Shown piece after piece: positions 37,812 to 46,777 of a DNA stretch of 64,000 nucleotides. Position numbers and translations under genes: made by a program. Within the stretch, counting starts at the first letter, position 1. Each line of letters starts with the position of its first letter. The stretch comes from Dyadobacter sp. CY261. GTDB lineage: Bacteria; Bacteroidota; Bacteroidia; Cytophagales; Spirosomataceae. The stretch spans positions 372,001 through 436,000 of the forward strand of contig NZ_JAKCPW010000005.1 of assembly GCF_021440085.1 (NCBI RefSeq). Reading direction: 5' to 3'. The notes under the pieces are model-generated. The model had not been told where the DNA came from, did no database searches, and saw only the letters and a program-made list of their open reading frames with translations.

Positions 37812-38330
37812 TTATCCGGCGTTAAAAAGCGCTTTCAATTCGGCCGCTTCCGTGGCATTCATGCGCCCGGCCAGCACCAGCCGTAACTGACGGCGGCGGA
37901 GCGCACTCAGGTACAACTCATTTTCATCCTCGGTTTCCGGTTCAAGCGGGGGAACTTCTATGGGGCGGCCATTCTGGTCGACGGCCACAAAAGTGTAGAA
38001 AGCGCGGTTAGTACTCACCCGCTGACCAGCCGGAATATCCTCCGCCCAAACTTCGATAAACACTTCCATCGAAGAATTAAACGCCCGGGTAACCTTGGCG
38101 TGCATAGTAACGATATTACCCAGGCGGATAGGCTCGGAGAAAGAGACATTATCCACCGAAGCCGTCACGACGATACGATTGGAATGCTTTTGTGCCGAAA
38201 TCGCAGCACAAATATCCATCCAGTGCAGCAGCCGTCCTCCCATCAGATTATTGAGTGTATTGGTATCATTGGGAAGCACCATTTCGGTCATGGTCACTTC
38301 GGATTGATGGGGCTTTTTCGGTTTGAGCAT
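37812..38330 (-). CDS. Acyl-CoA thioesterase (hotdog fold, YciA/ACOT type)
   Basis: The start at ATG 38330 (172 residues, MLKPKKPHQSE) is chosen; a longer reading would overlap the neighbouring barrel gene by almost 200 bases and gives no family sequence. The hotdog signature is NTLNNLMGGRLLHWMDICAAI, with the helix carrying the catalytic Asp, then SVDNVSFSEPIRLGNIVTMHAKVTRAFNSSMEVFIEVW. Members hydrolyse medium- to long-chain acyl-CoA in the cytoplasm. It starts 17 bases downstream of the DUF6089 gene. Confidence 0.9.
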   Translation of the reverse strand: MLKPKKPHQSEVTMTEMVLPNDTNTLNNLMGGRLLHWMDICAAISAQKHSNRIVVTASVDNVSFSEPIRLGNIVTMHAKVTRAFNSSMEVFIEVWAEDIPAGQRVSTNRAFYTFVAVDQNGRPIEVPPLEPETEDENELYLSALRRRQLRLVLAGRMNATEAAELKALFNAG

Positions 38331-38346
38331 ATGGTAATGAAATGAT

Positions 38347-39213
38347 TTAAAACTTGGGGCAACGGGTTTTTCGCCGCTCAATGTTCTGCGCCCGGTTACC
38401 GATCGAATAGGTCGCACGGACTTGCAGAAACAGGTAACTATCCTTGCTTTTCGCACTTCCCCGGTTCCAGCCTGGCTGGCGCAACGGTTCCCCGATCTCA
38501 TATGAACGGTCGGACAACTGCCGCGCAATATCGCTCGACAACTGGTCGGGATTCGGGTAAACCGTGCTCACGTCATCGAGATAATCGGACCTGACGAAGT
38601 TGTTGCAAAGTTCGAGGCCGAGACTTAGCCTTTCAGTAGTTTTAACAGAAACACCTATCCCGGCAGTGAAAACCAGCGGTGTCCGCTTGTATTTCACACC
38701 TTCCGTTGTGAGTGGCGCCAGACTGTACCAGGTTCCATCGAGCTTCGCTTTCGGGTTCAAATGCGTAAAACCCACACCTCCGAAGAGGTAAGGACTAATA
38801 GACTCCTGGCGATTATATGCAAAAAGATCAGCCTGGAAACCCAGGTTAATATCCGGGTTGAATGTTTTAAATGAAAGGTTGTTCTGGTAGTTTTTAGAAT
38901 ATTTCTGATTTCCGGAAACCTGATAGAGACGCAATTCCCCGCGTGCGCTAACGTGTTCGGTGAGCCGGTACAATGCTCCCAGCGAGATCGACGGCCCGAG
39001 GCCCAGGTGTTTCAAGTTCACCCCATCGTTCAGATCTCCCATATAATAGGCTACTCCTACGCCTCCCGTTATACTTAATACACCGAATGGATCAGTAAAG
39101 CGGCCGCTACCTTTGGGTCGGCCCTGTGCGGAACTCTTTGTAATGGCAGCAGCGAAGATTAGCAGAAAGAACGCCAGGCACAAATAATGCTTAGCACAAG
39201 GTTTGCTTCTCAT
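38347..39213 (-). CDS. DUF6089-type outer-membrane beta-barrel protein
   Basis: 288 residues with a cleavable signal (about 1-30, ending SSAQ). The body is a series of alternating amphipathic strands: GVLSITGGVGVAYYMGDLND, LGLGPSISLGALYRLTEHVSARGELRLYQVSG, and ISPYLFGGVGFTHLNPKAK. This matches the small porin-like DUF6089 family common in Cytophagales. No transport or enzymatic role is known. The thioesterase gene follows closely on the same strand, but a functional link is not evident. Confidence 0.83.
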   Translation of the reverse strand: MRSKPCAKHYLCLAFFLLIFAAAITKSSAQGRPKGSGRFTDPFGVLSITGGVGVAYYMGDLNDGVNLKHLGLGPSISLGALYRLTEHVSARGELRLYQVSGNQKYSKNYQNNLSFKTFNPDINLGFQADLFAYNRQESISPYLFGGVGFTHLNPKAKLDGTWYSLAPLTTEGVKYKRTPLVFTAGIGVSVKTTERLSLGLELCNNFVRSDYLDDVSTVYPNPDQLSSDIARQLSDRSYEIGEPLRQPGWNRGSAKSKDSYLFLQVRATYSIGNRAQNIERRKTRCPKF

Positions 39214-39350
39214 TTTTCTCTGGTAAAAGTTTAATTATGGGCTAACCGGGTCAGAATTTAAACAGCGTACTTTTTAGGTCCAAAGAGAAGGTAAATGTCT
39301 GTAAATATATGACTCTTGTCCAAATATGTTGCTTTCAGACGAAATTAAGG

Positions 39351-39389
39351 AACACAAAAAAGGCCCGCAATGCAGGCCTTTTTTGTGTT
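39351..39389 (-). terminator. Intrinsic terminator of the PadR-PspC-DUF2807 operon
   Basis: AACACAAAAAAGGCC pairs with GGCCTTTTTTGTGTT around a nine-base loop. It is a long bidirectional stem 26 bases beyond the stop of the DUF2807 gene at 39415, before the next minus-strand gene. Confidence 0.88.
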
Positions 39390-39414
39390 CGTGGTGAATA
39401 TTAATCGATTGTCT

Positions 39415-40110
39415 TTAATCTCTTTTAACCGAGCTTGCACCCGAAGTGCTGGAATGCACATCTTTCACTGAACCTGAGTAACGGACGCTACTCGCCCCGC
39501 TAGCCTCTGCATTGAGCGTTGCGTTGGCAAGCACAGCTGCACTGCTGGCACCGGATGCGTCGATATTGACCGTTTTGGCAGAAAAATCACGACCCTTGAA
39601 TGAAGAAGCACCCGAAACCTCGCCGGTCAGTATGTCGCCATCCCCGGTAAGTATCAGCGACGATGCGCCGGAAAGGTCAACTGTCACCTTAGGCGACGAC
39701 AGGCTCATTGTTACCTGCGATGCACCCGACACTTCGATATCCATTGTTTTGACCCCATTGAAACGGGCAACATTCGCTTTGGAAGCGCCCGAAAAATCTA
39801 CCCCATCCAATGCGGGCAAGGTAATGCTGATATCAACAGTCTTGCGGTTTTTGTTCCAACCATTGCTTTTATAACCCAAATGCAGGGTGCCGCCTCTAAC
39901 CGACGACTCCATATCTTCCAGGTCCTCTGAACGGCCGGTTGCGGTTACGCTGAAACTGCTTCCCTGCTTAACATCTATTTTGAATGCGCTGCCGATGGAG
40001 AGCTTGGTAAAGCCGGACACCGAGAATTTGCGTGTTTCCTGTGCAGACACCTGACACGACAATGCGGTAATCAAAAGGGCTGCGATCAGGAATAGTTGCG
40101 TTCTTTTCAT
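39415..40110 (-). CDS. Secreted DUF2807 (head GIN-type) beta-helix protein
   Basis: 231 residues with signal peptide (about 1-23, ending VSAQ). The rest is DUF2807: FSVSGFTKLSIGSAFKIDVKQGSSFSVTATG, then a right-handed beta-helix with SGAS or SGASS turns about every 20 residues (seven or eight visible). It closely resembles the C-terminal third of the PspC protein encoded upstream, so the two probably arose by duplication. Role unknown; an envelope adhesive or scaffold is possible. It is the last gene of an operon with padR and pspC. Confidence 0.87.
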   Translation of the reverse strand: MKRTQLFLIAALLITALSCQVSAQETRKFSVSGFTKLSIGSAFKIDVKQGSSFSVTATGRSEDLEDMESSVRGGTLHLGYKSNGWNKNRKTVDISITLPALDGVDFSGASKANVARFNGVKTMDIEVSGASQVTMSLSSPKVTVDLSGASSLILTGDGDILTGEVSGASSFKGRDFSAKTVNIDASGASSAAVLANATLNAEASGASSVRYSGSVKDVHSSTSGASSVKRD

Positions 40111-40179
40111 GGTTTAACAAGTTAGATTTTCGGGAAAGATGGCAAGAATGCCGGTGACGTTGCACCGGCATTCAAAATA

Positions 40180-42720
40180 TTACTGCATATTGATCTTGCT
40201 CGCTCCGCTGGCATGCCTGTTCAGGTTAGGAACATGGCTAAGTTCCACTTTGGAAGCACCGGAAGCTTCCACGTCAGCATTCTGGATCGTCATTTCGGTG
40301 GCTGTCAGCTTGCACGCGCCGTGGGCATCCAGCTTCGCCGATTTAGCCGAACCTCTCAGTGTAGCTTTTGAAGCACCGGAAATATTGACCGTCAGTTGAT
40401 CCGTAGTCACATTCACTTCCGATTTAGAAGCTCCTGACACCTGTACATCCAGCTTGGGCAGGTCTTTGAATTCGGTCACCAACGTTTTATTGGCTCCTGA
40501 AAGGGATACCGCTTCGATCGTCGGCATGGTAATCACCAATCCTACCCGCTCCCATTTCTCGCTGTCGAACAGCTTGAACTCACGGGTCCGTTTTACCCGC
40601 AGCACACCATCTTCCACCGTCACTTTAAGGTCGTCGATATGCTCCTGGTTATCCGCATCGGCCGTCACGGTGTATTCCGAACCCTGGCGGATGATAATCG
40701 AATAAGCCCCTCCGATATCCACCTTTTTGAATTCCGAAACCGGGAATTGCTTGCTGTAACTGCCTCTGTCGCCCAATTCCAGGTCGCTGTTATCATTGTA
40801 TTCAAATGAATAGCCCGAATTGTTTTCGTCTTCGCTGGTTTCGCTGCGGATGTATTTGGCAGGAATATTGGTACAAACGAGTCCCGAATCCCGGCGCATA
40901 ACCCATATCAGGTTGCTCCACACTACTTCGTCATCATGTCCGAGATCATAGCGTTTCAGATTGCGCTGCTCTTGTTCCCAGTCGTTCAACAAGTAGTAGA
41001 AGTCGCGGGTCATTACAAATGGCTTGTTGTAGGGAATGCTCAATGTAAGATCGATCTCCTGGTCGCGGAACCTGGTGCGGCCCGCGATAAGCGGCCCTTC
41101 GGCGAAACTAAACACCGAATCCTTGAATGTGGGGTTATATAAGATGTCCTTTGCATTCTGTTCTGCGCTTTCACGTGACCGGCCTCTCGCCTTCAGTACC
41201 TTTTCCAATTTAATGCTGTCGCTCCCGCTATGACCTGTCAGGCGCATATCCACATCAATATTCTCCTCGTCATTATCGTAATCAAAATTCAGTGTCAAGG
41301 TACCATTTGGCGCGGTGTAATAGGTCGTTTCAACTATTTCGCCCCTTTTTGCAAAATTCTGCTGGTAAGAAACGCCACCCACAGTGGCTCCTATTACGCC
41401 CACGATCCAGAGACCAAGCAAGGTCAGCCATACGCTGCCGCCGACGATCCTTTTATTCGAAACCAATGTCAGACCCAGCAAAAGAAAGGTAATCAAAGGA
41501 ATAGCAGCTACGAAAAGGCCGGAAATGATCAGTATTTCAGGCAACTCCTGGTAGATCACAAATGGAAGAGGCAAGTTATCGAATGCCCCCGCGCTGGTCA
41601 GCCCCAACGCAATGCCTGCCGCGATCACCAATCCCAGCAATCCCATCGCCGCGGTCCCGATCAGGAATGCGCCGATTAATACCCGGACAATCGGTCCCAA
41701 CCCTCTGAACAACTTACCCAGTGCATTGAGAACCAACCCGATCGCACGGAAGGGTAGCAACAGGATTTTAGCTATAACATGCTCTTCTCCCCCTCTTTCT
41801 TCCAAATTGAGGCTCTGTTTGATGTTCGACTCAATATTGGAGAGGGTAATAGGCTCCCCCTGCATTTCCATTTTTTCAGTTAATGTATTGGCATTAGGCG
41901 CGATCACCCAGAGCACTATATAGATTAGAAAACCTGTTCCAAATAATAGAATGGATAATACCCATAGAAAACGTACCACACCCAGATCGATGCCAAAATA
42001 AGAAGCCACACCCGCAGCCACACCGCCTACTACCTTGCGATCCGGATCACGGTAAAATTTCTTCACTTGTGCATCTTCTTCGAGCGTGGCAGAACCCGGG
42101 AATGCAACCCACATAGCAATGTAAACCAGCACCGTAAATCCGGAAATCGGCCCGAATACGTCTTCCGCATTCATATCCAGCATCCCTGAACCTGCTGGCA
42201 AGCCTACCACCGCAAACAGGAAAGCAAGCCTCACCCAGATCGCGTCGACGGTGAAGTAATGTGCCAGACCGGCCGCCACGCCACCCAGAAGCTTCCTGCG
42301 AAGGTCCCGGTAAAGTTTCTTTGGTGTGCCTGGTCTTACTGGTTCCGTTTTTGGCGGAATTGGTGCATTGTGGCTGGTATAAGTCTCTTGTTTTGGGGCG
42401 GATGAGTGCGAGGCAGCCCCTAATGGATCGGCTAGTATATCCTCCGCCTGCTCGATGGCCTCGAAATCTGCCACAGTACCCATTGCAGCGATCAATTCGT
42501 CCACATCCGAAAGCGATATGACCTGCTTGTTCTCTACCTTTTGTTTATTCAAAAACCGCTCCGCAATCCTGCCCTCAATGTCTGAAAGGATTTCCTTGCT
42601 ATCCGCGAACGAAGAAAAGTACTTCTGGATAGACGCAAGATAACCTTTCAGTTTCTCGTAGCCATCCTCCTCGATGTGGAAGATAATGCCGCCTATATTT
42701 ATGCTGATTGTTTTTTTCAT
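40180..42720 (-). CDS. Tandem-PspC membrane protein with C-terminal DUF2807 domain
   Basis: 846 residues. The cytoplasmic N-terminus (1-100, MKKTISINIGGIIFHIEEDGYEKLKGYL) is a domain shared by Bacteroidota PspC proteins. Two PspC domains follow: KLYRDLRRKLLGGVAAGLAHYF (about 133-205) and KFYRDPDRKVVGGVAAGVASYF (about 217-275), each with a membrane segment. Several further membrane helices lie at about 300-470, then a periplasmic part and a DUF2807 beta-helix (about 655-846). PspC proteins sense or transmit envelope stress. The fusion of inner-membrane sensor-like modules with a periplasmic beta-helix suggests a stress-linked structure. The PadR gene directly upstream probably controls it. Confidence 0.9.
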   Translation of the reverse strand: MKKTISINIGGIIFHIEEDGYEKLKGYLASIQKYFSSFADSKEILSDIEGRIAERFLNKQKVENKQVISLSDVDELIAAMGTVADFEAIEQAEDILADPLGAASHSSAPKQETYTSHNAPIPPKTEPVRPGTPKKLYRDLRRKLLGGVAAGLAHYFTVDAIWVRLAFLFAVVGLPAGSGMLDMNAEDVFGPISGFTVLVYIAMWVAFPGSATLEEDAQVKKFYRDPDRKVVGGVAAGVASYFGIDLGVVRFLWVLSILLFGTGFLIYIVLWVIAPNANTLTEKMEMQGEPITLSNIESNIKQSLNLEERGGEEHVIAKILLLPFRAIGLVLNALGKLFRGLGPIVRVLIGAFLIGTAAMGLLGLVIAAGIALGLTSAGAFDNLPLPFVIYQELPEILIISGLFVAAIPLITFLLLGLTLVSNKRIVGGSVWLTLLGLWIVGVIGATVGGVSYQQNFAKRGEIVETTYYTAPNGTLTLNFDYDNDEENIDVDMRLTGHSGSDSIKLEKVLKARGRSRESAEQNAKDILYNPTFKDSVFSFAEGPLIAGRTRFRDQEIDLTLSIPYNKPFVMTRDFYYLLNDWEQEQRNLKRYDLGHDDEVVWSNLIWVMRRDSGLVCTNIPAKYIRSETSEDENNSGYSFEYNDNSDLELGDRGSYSKQFPVSEFKKVDIGGAYSIIIRQGSEYTVTADADNQEHIDDLKVTVEDGVLRVKRTREFKLFDSEKWERVGLVITMPTIEAVSLSGANKTLVTEFKDLPKLDVQVSGASKSEVNVTTDQLTVNISGASKATLRGSAKSAKLDAHGACKLTATEMTIQNADVEASGASKVELSHVPNLNRHASGASKINMQ

Positions 42721-42749
42721 GATTGAAATAATCGAATGTCTCTTAGTGA

Positions 42750-43124
42750 TCAGTTAGGGTCAGGAAGATTGCTTGAAGCTGTTCTACTCAATTCCTCTGT
42801 GCGTTTAATCACGGTTTGCACCGACTCGGCGAGTTCAAACCACGTAGCCTGCATCGCATCCAGGAAGATCTTCCCCTCATCCGTCAAAACATAATATTTC
42901 CTTGGAGGGCCCGAAGACGACTCCACCCATTTGTAATCCAGCCAGCCCGAGTTTTTTAATCTGGTAAGAAGAGGGTATAATGTGCCTTCCACCACCATGA
43001 TGTGAGCGGACGTTAATTCATCCAACATATCCGAGGCATACACTTCGCCCCTGGATATGATGTGCAGGATGCAGAATTCCAAAATTCCCTTCCGCATCTG
43101 CACTTGGGCATTTTCAATATTCAT
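42750..43124 (-). CDS. PadR-family transcriptional regulator
   Basis: 124 residues. QMRKGILEFCILHIISRGEVYASDMLDEL and VVEGTLYPLLTRLKNSGWLDYKWVESSSGPPRKYYVLTDEGKIFL are the standard PadR winged-helix motifs; the C-terminal helix would form the dimer. PadR regulators usually repress a neighbouring membrane-protein gene; the pspC gene begins 29 bases downstream. The promoter (43194-43224) and an inverted repeat ATGAA-TATG-TTCAT (43148-43161) upstream are the candidate control region. The inducer is unknown. Confidence 0.92.
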   Translation of the reverse strand: MNIENAQVQMRKGILEFCILHIISRGEVYASDMLDELTSAHIMVVEGTLYPLLTRLKNSGWLDYKWVESSSGPPRKYYVLTDEGKIFLDAMQATWFELAESVQTVIKRTEELSRTASSNLPDPN

Positions 43125-43147
43125 GTGGTTTCATGTGTTAATTTTAA

Positions 43148-43224
43148 ATGAATATGTTCATGGCTAATAGATAGAATTCAAATCCTAACAATACAAAGGT
43201 ATACACAGGTACTTTGCGATGCAA
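43148..43224 (-). promoter_or_regulatory. Promoter and candidate operator of the padR operon
   Basis: On the minus strand, TTG (43222-43224) and TACCTTTG (43194-43201), with 20 bases between, match the Bacteroidota promoter. Downstream, the inverted repeat ATGAA-TATG-TTCAT (43148-43161) lies in the 5' untranslated region, suitable for autorepression by PadR. A TTGC-GAT-GCAA dyad overlaps the -33 element. Confidence 0.65.
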
Positions 43225-43363
43225 GGTACCATGTTAAAAAAATATTCTCGTTTGGATGAATGGTTATTTTAAAGTGCCAACCGGTTAAAAATCCCTTTGG
43301 CAGAAATCAAGTTAGTATATTACAAGAATACTCATCGATTAGTAACTCAGAAACCTGACTGTT

Positions 43364-43873
43364 TTGAACACAAAACCACAACTTTATATCATCGCCGCGA
43401 TGAGCGAAAGTCATGTGATCGGACTGAATAACAGCCTGCCATGGCACCTGCCCGACGAATGGGCGCATTTCCGCAAAGTCACGGCCAACAAGGCATTTCT
43501 CATGGGTAGAAAGAGCTTCGAAGCCCCCGACGCGCTGCATTCGGACTACCGGAATGTGATCGTTACGTCCAATCCACCGGCTATCGCAGGGCCATATACG
43601 GAATACGCAAAAGATATTTTGGAGGCGATCGCGTTACTTTCCGATGAAACCGACGTATTCATTTTGGGCGGTGCCAGCATTTTCAAACAAATGCTTCCGC
43701 TGGCCAACAGAATGTATTTGACCATCGTACACGCACAAGTAGAGGGCGATGCTTATTTCCCGGCATGCGATCCGGACGACTGGCAGCTTGCGAGCTCAGA
43801 GTTTCATGACACCGATGACGATCATGTCTATTCGTTTTCCATGAACCTGTATTTGCGAAGGCAGCCGGAGTAA
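43364..43873 (+). CDS. folA: Dihydrofolate reductase (TTG start)
   Basis: 169 residues. The motif LYIIAAMSESHVIGLNNSLPWHLPDEW holds the nicotinamide and folate site, MGRKSFE the phosphate-binding helix, and FILGGASIFKQMLPLANRMYLTIV the C-terminal NADPH-binding GG pair and strand. It reduces dihydrofolate to tetrahydrofolate. The start is TTG 43364: the only nearby ATG (Met13) would remove the first beta-strand YIIAA, which carries active-site residues, so TTG is required. The next gene starts 34 bases after its stop. Confidence 0.93.
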   Translation: MNTKPQLYIIAAMSESHVIGLNNSLPWHLPDEWAHFRKVTANKAFLMGRKSFEAPDALHSDYRNVIVTSNPPAIAGPYTEYAKDILEAIALLSDETDVFILGGASIFKQMLPLANRMYLTIVHAQVEGDAYFPACDPDDWQLASSEFHDTDDDHVYSFSMNLYLRRQPE

Positions 43874-43907
43874 GCCAATGATCCTTGTGCGTCAAAAACT
43901 AACCAGG

Positions 43908-46685
43908 ATGACAAGGATTTTAACACACACGTTTCTCACCATTTGCTACCTCTTACACGGTTTCATTGGTAATGCCCAACAACCATATGGCAACGAATGG
44001 ATCGACTACAACCGGCCTTACCTTCGCATTCCCGTTGTAGAAACCGGGATTTACAAAATCACCGCCCCCGAACTTGCAGCCCACCGTATTCCGGTTGACT
44101 CGATTTCCATATCCGGCATCCGGATGTTCAGGCACGGCATCGAGCAGGCGATTGAAGTGCAGGGTAGTTTGTCGGGAATACTGGGCTTGGATGGTTACAT
44201 TGTTTTTGATGGTCAAAGAAATGACGGTAAGATCGACAGTTCACTTTACACATCTCCCGGGGCAATGCCGCATCCTTTCTATAATCTGTATTCCGACACC
44301 TCCGCCTATTTTCTGACTTGGAAAGATGACGGGAAGCTCAATCTGCGAACCAAATTTCCCACGCCCGGAGCTGCAACAGACACCGCGACCGTGCATTGGG
44401 AAGAGTTATTGCAACTTTTCACCTCCCACTACCTCCCCGGCAGATTTTTCCCGGCAGAAAGCAGCTATGATAACGGCTCATTGCTGACTGCCTATGACGA
44501 AGGCGAAGGATGGACAGGCCCGCAAATCGCCAATAACATGCCGTTTGAAGTTGTGTTAAAAACAAATAATCTGGTTCGAAGCGGGTCACTAAATGTCAAT
44601 TGCGAAATGCTTCTCGCCGGCTGGGCGCCGGGTATGCATTCATTTGCATTATGGTCTGGAAGCAGTAGCGATTTGAAGAGAAAGCTGACTGATATCATGG
44701 TAACTGGAAGGGAAACGAAACGCATTCATTTCCAACTACCTGCTAAAGACTTTGATGTAGACGGTCTTTCAACGCTAACACTGATGCCCACTGGCGTGGG
44801 CGGGCACGTGTCTGTCTCGTATGTGCGCATGCGCTATCTGATGGCTGGCAAACGCGTAGCGCCCGAACCAATGCGAATCCTTGCTCCACGACTTGTACAT
44901 TTCGCGCCTATCGATTCGAAAACGGAGTACCTTATCATCACGCACCCACTCATGCGGGCACCAGTGACCGGGCTCGATCCTGTCGATGAATATGTGCATT
45001 ATCGTATCTCGAAAAAAGGCGGTGGATATAAAACCATGGCGGTGCACAGCTACGAACTTTACGATCAGTTCAATGGCGGGCAGCCCGGGCCTCAGGGCAT
45101 CCGTAATGCAATCCGATGGCTAAATGATCAGGGACATTTGAAATTTGTATTGCTGGCGGGCAGGTCCATCGATCCACAAAAAGCGCGAAAAATGAAGGAG
45201 GCATGGCAAACTGACATGATTCCCAATGCTGGCTGGCCAGGGTCCGACATCGCTTTGACAATGGGAAAAAAAAATCCTTTTCCCTCAGTTCCTATCGGTC
45301 GTATCAATGCATTAAACGCTCGCCAATTGCTCGACTACCTACGTAAAGTGCAGGCCGTGGAAGCAGAACCGGCATCTTCGAAATGGCGAAAACGGATCAT
45401 GCATCTGAGCGGAGGAAGGTCACTGGATGAATTGAACCTGTTCAGGACTTACATCAAGTCTTTTGAAGAAAAGCTCAGCAATTCGTCACTCGCTAACCAT
45501 GTTACTTCCATTTCGAAACTGACGGATAATGCCGTAGAAGAGATCCAAATAGATAAGCAAGTCAATGAAGGAGTAGCGCTTATGACACTGTTTGGCCATT
45601 CGGCAATCGATGTAACGGACATTGATATTGGCCGCGCCGGCGATCCGGCGCGTAACTATCAGAACCATCCGCGTTACCCGGCCATCATGGTGAACGGCTG
45701 TGCGGCAGGCAGCATATTCTATTCAACCCAAACACTAAGCAGCGACTGGATTTTCGCTCCGGAAAGCGGGGCCGTGCTTTTTCTCGCCCATACTTTCAAC
45801 GGGCCCTCGACCGCATTGAAACGTTATACAGACATTTTCTACGAAGTGCTGGCCGATTCGGCGTTTACCAGTAAACCTTTTGGGATAATACAACAGGAAG
45901 CGATCAGAAGAAATATGATACGCGCGCCAGGTATTCTGGACAGCATTACGGTGCAGCAAATGACATTACACGGCGATCCTTCGATACGCATCTTTCCGGC
46001 ATCTCTTCCAGGCTACGTTTCCGACAGTCAATTCGTCGAATCCAAACAGCTTCCGATCATTCTTGTAACTTTCGATGGCCGGCAACTTGCCAATGGCGAG
46101 TATGTTTCCGCAAAGCCGAATATCCGAATCCGTTTTTTTGATGATGATCTTCCGACAGCAAACGATGACACCACCCTGGTTTCCATATGGCTGAAACAAG
46201 ATTGCGCCGGCTGCACCGATGTTAGAATTCCCATGCACCAGGTAAGCGGGAAAAATATGAATGGTGATTTTTACGAAATAATATTTCAACCCGTTCTGGA
46301 ACCGGGGAAATATACATTGACCATCCAATGCCGGGACCTGGCCGGTCATTCATCACGTCCTTATAAGATCCACTTTGAAGTACCGGACCGGACCGGATCC
46401 ATCCAGGCAACAGTTTTTCCAAATCCTTCCGACCGATGGTTCAAGTTTGTCATTTATAGTGAACAGCCGGTGGAGCACGATGTCGAACTGACCATCCTGA
46501 ACCCATTGGGAACGACCGTCTTCCAAAAATTGTTGCATTGCCGTACTGGCCGCAATGAGTGGTTTTGGTCACCGGGGACACTTTTGGCAGGATTCTACCA
46601 TTACACGATCCACACTGCGGAAACCACCGGTAGCCCTCCCCTATCTTTCGGGGATATGCACGGGCATTTGCTATACAGCCCCTAG
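43908..46685 (+). CDS. Secreted gingipain-like C25 cysteine peptidase with T9SS sorting domain
   Basis: The start at ATG 43908 (925 residues) gives a signal peptide (about 1-24, ending GNAQ); the frame extends 10 codons further up. A beta domain (about 30-330) precedes a C25 peptidase domain with His564 in MTLFGHSAID and Cys598 in VNGCAAGSIF, the His/Cys dyad of gingipains. The C-terminus, VFPNPSDRWFKFVIYS to the end, is a T9SS sorting domain. Unlike PorU (encoded at 54147), which itself has no obvious sorting function here, this looks like a cargo protease. The target is unknown. Confidence 0.85.
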   Translation: MTRILTHTFLTICYLLHGFIGNAQQPYGNEWIDYNRPYLRIPVVETGIYKITAPELAAHRIPVDSISISGIRMFRHGIEQAIEVQGSLSGILGLDGYIVFDGQRNDGKIDSSLYTSPGAMPHPFYNLYSDTSAYFLTWKDDGKLNLRTKFPTPGAATDTATVHWEELLQLFTSHYLPGRFFPAESSYDNGSLLTAYDEGEGWTGPQIANNMPFEVVLKTNNLVRSGSLNVNCEMLLAGWAPGMHSFALWSGSSSDLKRKLTDIMVTGRETKRIHFQLPAKDFDVDGLSTLTLMPTGVGGHVSVSYVRMRYLMAGKRVAPEPMRILAPRLVHFAPIDSKTEYLIITHPLMRAPVTGLDPVDEYVHYRISKKGGGYKTMAVHSYELYDQFNGGQPGPQGIRNAIRWLNDQGHLKFVLLAGRSIDPQKARKMKEAWQTDMIPNAGWPGSDIALTMGKKNPFPSVPIGRINALNARQLLDYLRKVQAVEAEPASSKWRKRIMHLSGGRSLDELNLFRTYIKSFEEKLSNSSLANHVTSISKLTDNAVEEIQIDKQVNEGVALMTLFGHSAIDVTDIDIGRAGDPARNYQNHPRYPAIMVNGCAAGSIFYSTQTLSSDWIFAPESGAVLFLAHTFNGPSTALKRYTDIFYEVLADSAFTSKPFGIIQQEAIRRNMIRAPGILDSITVQQMTLHGDPSIRIFPASLPGYVSDSQFVESKQLPIILVTFDGRQLANGEYVSAKPNIRIRFFDDDLPTANDDTTLVSIWLKQDCAGCTDVRIPMHQVSGKNMNGDFYEIIFQPVLEPGKYTLTIQCRDLAGHSSRPYKIHFEVPDRTGSIQATVFPNPSDRWFKFVIYSEQPVEHDVELTILNPLGTTVFQKLLHCRTGRNEWFWSPGTLLAGFYHYTIHTAETTGSPPLSFGDMHGHLLYSP

Positions 46686-46726
46686 GTACAACTCAGCGGA
46701 AGGCTGTTTTACCGCTCTCCCTCATT

Positions 46727-46754
46727 TTGTTTCCACAAAAACTTATTATTTTTG
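46727..46754 (+). promoter_or_regulatory. Promoter of the DUF4290-murA region
   Basis: TTG at 46727-46729 and TATTTTTG at 46747-46754, 17 bases apart, fit the Bacteroidota consensus. Transcription would start near 46760, so the DUF4290 coding region must begin downstream of it; this argues for the TTG at 46778 as its start codon. Confidence 0.6.
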
Positions 46755-46777
46755 TCCATTATAAAAAAGATATCCCA

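Noticed and set aside
38331..38528. 66-residue N-terminal extension of the thioesterase
   Set aside because: It overlaps the 3' end of the DUF6089 gene on the same strand in another frame and has no hotdog sequence.
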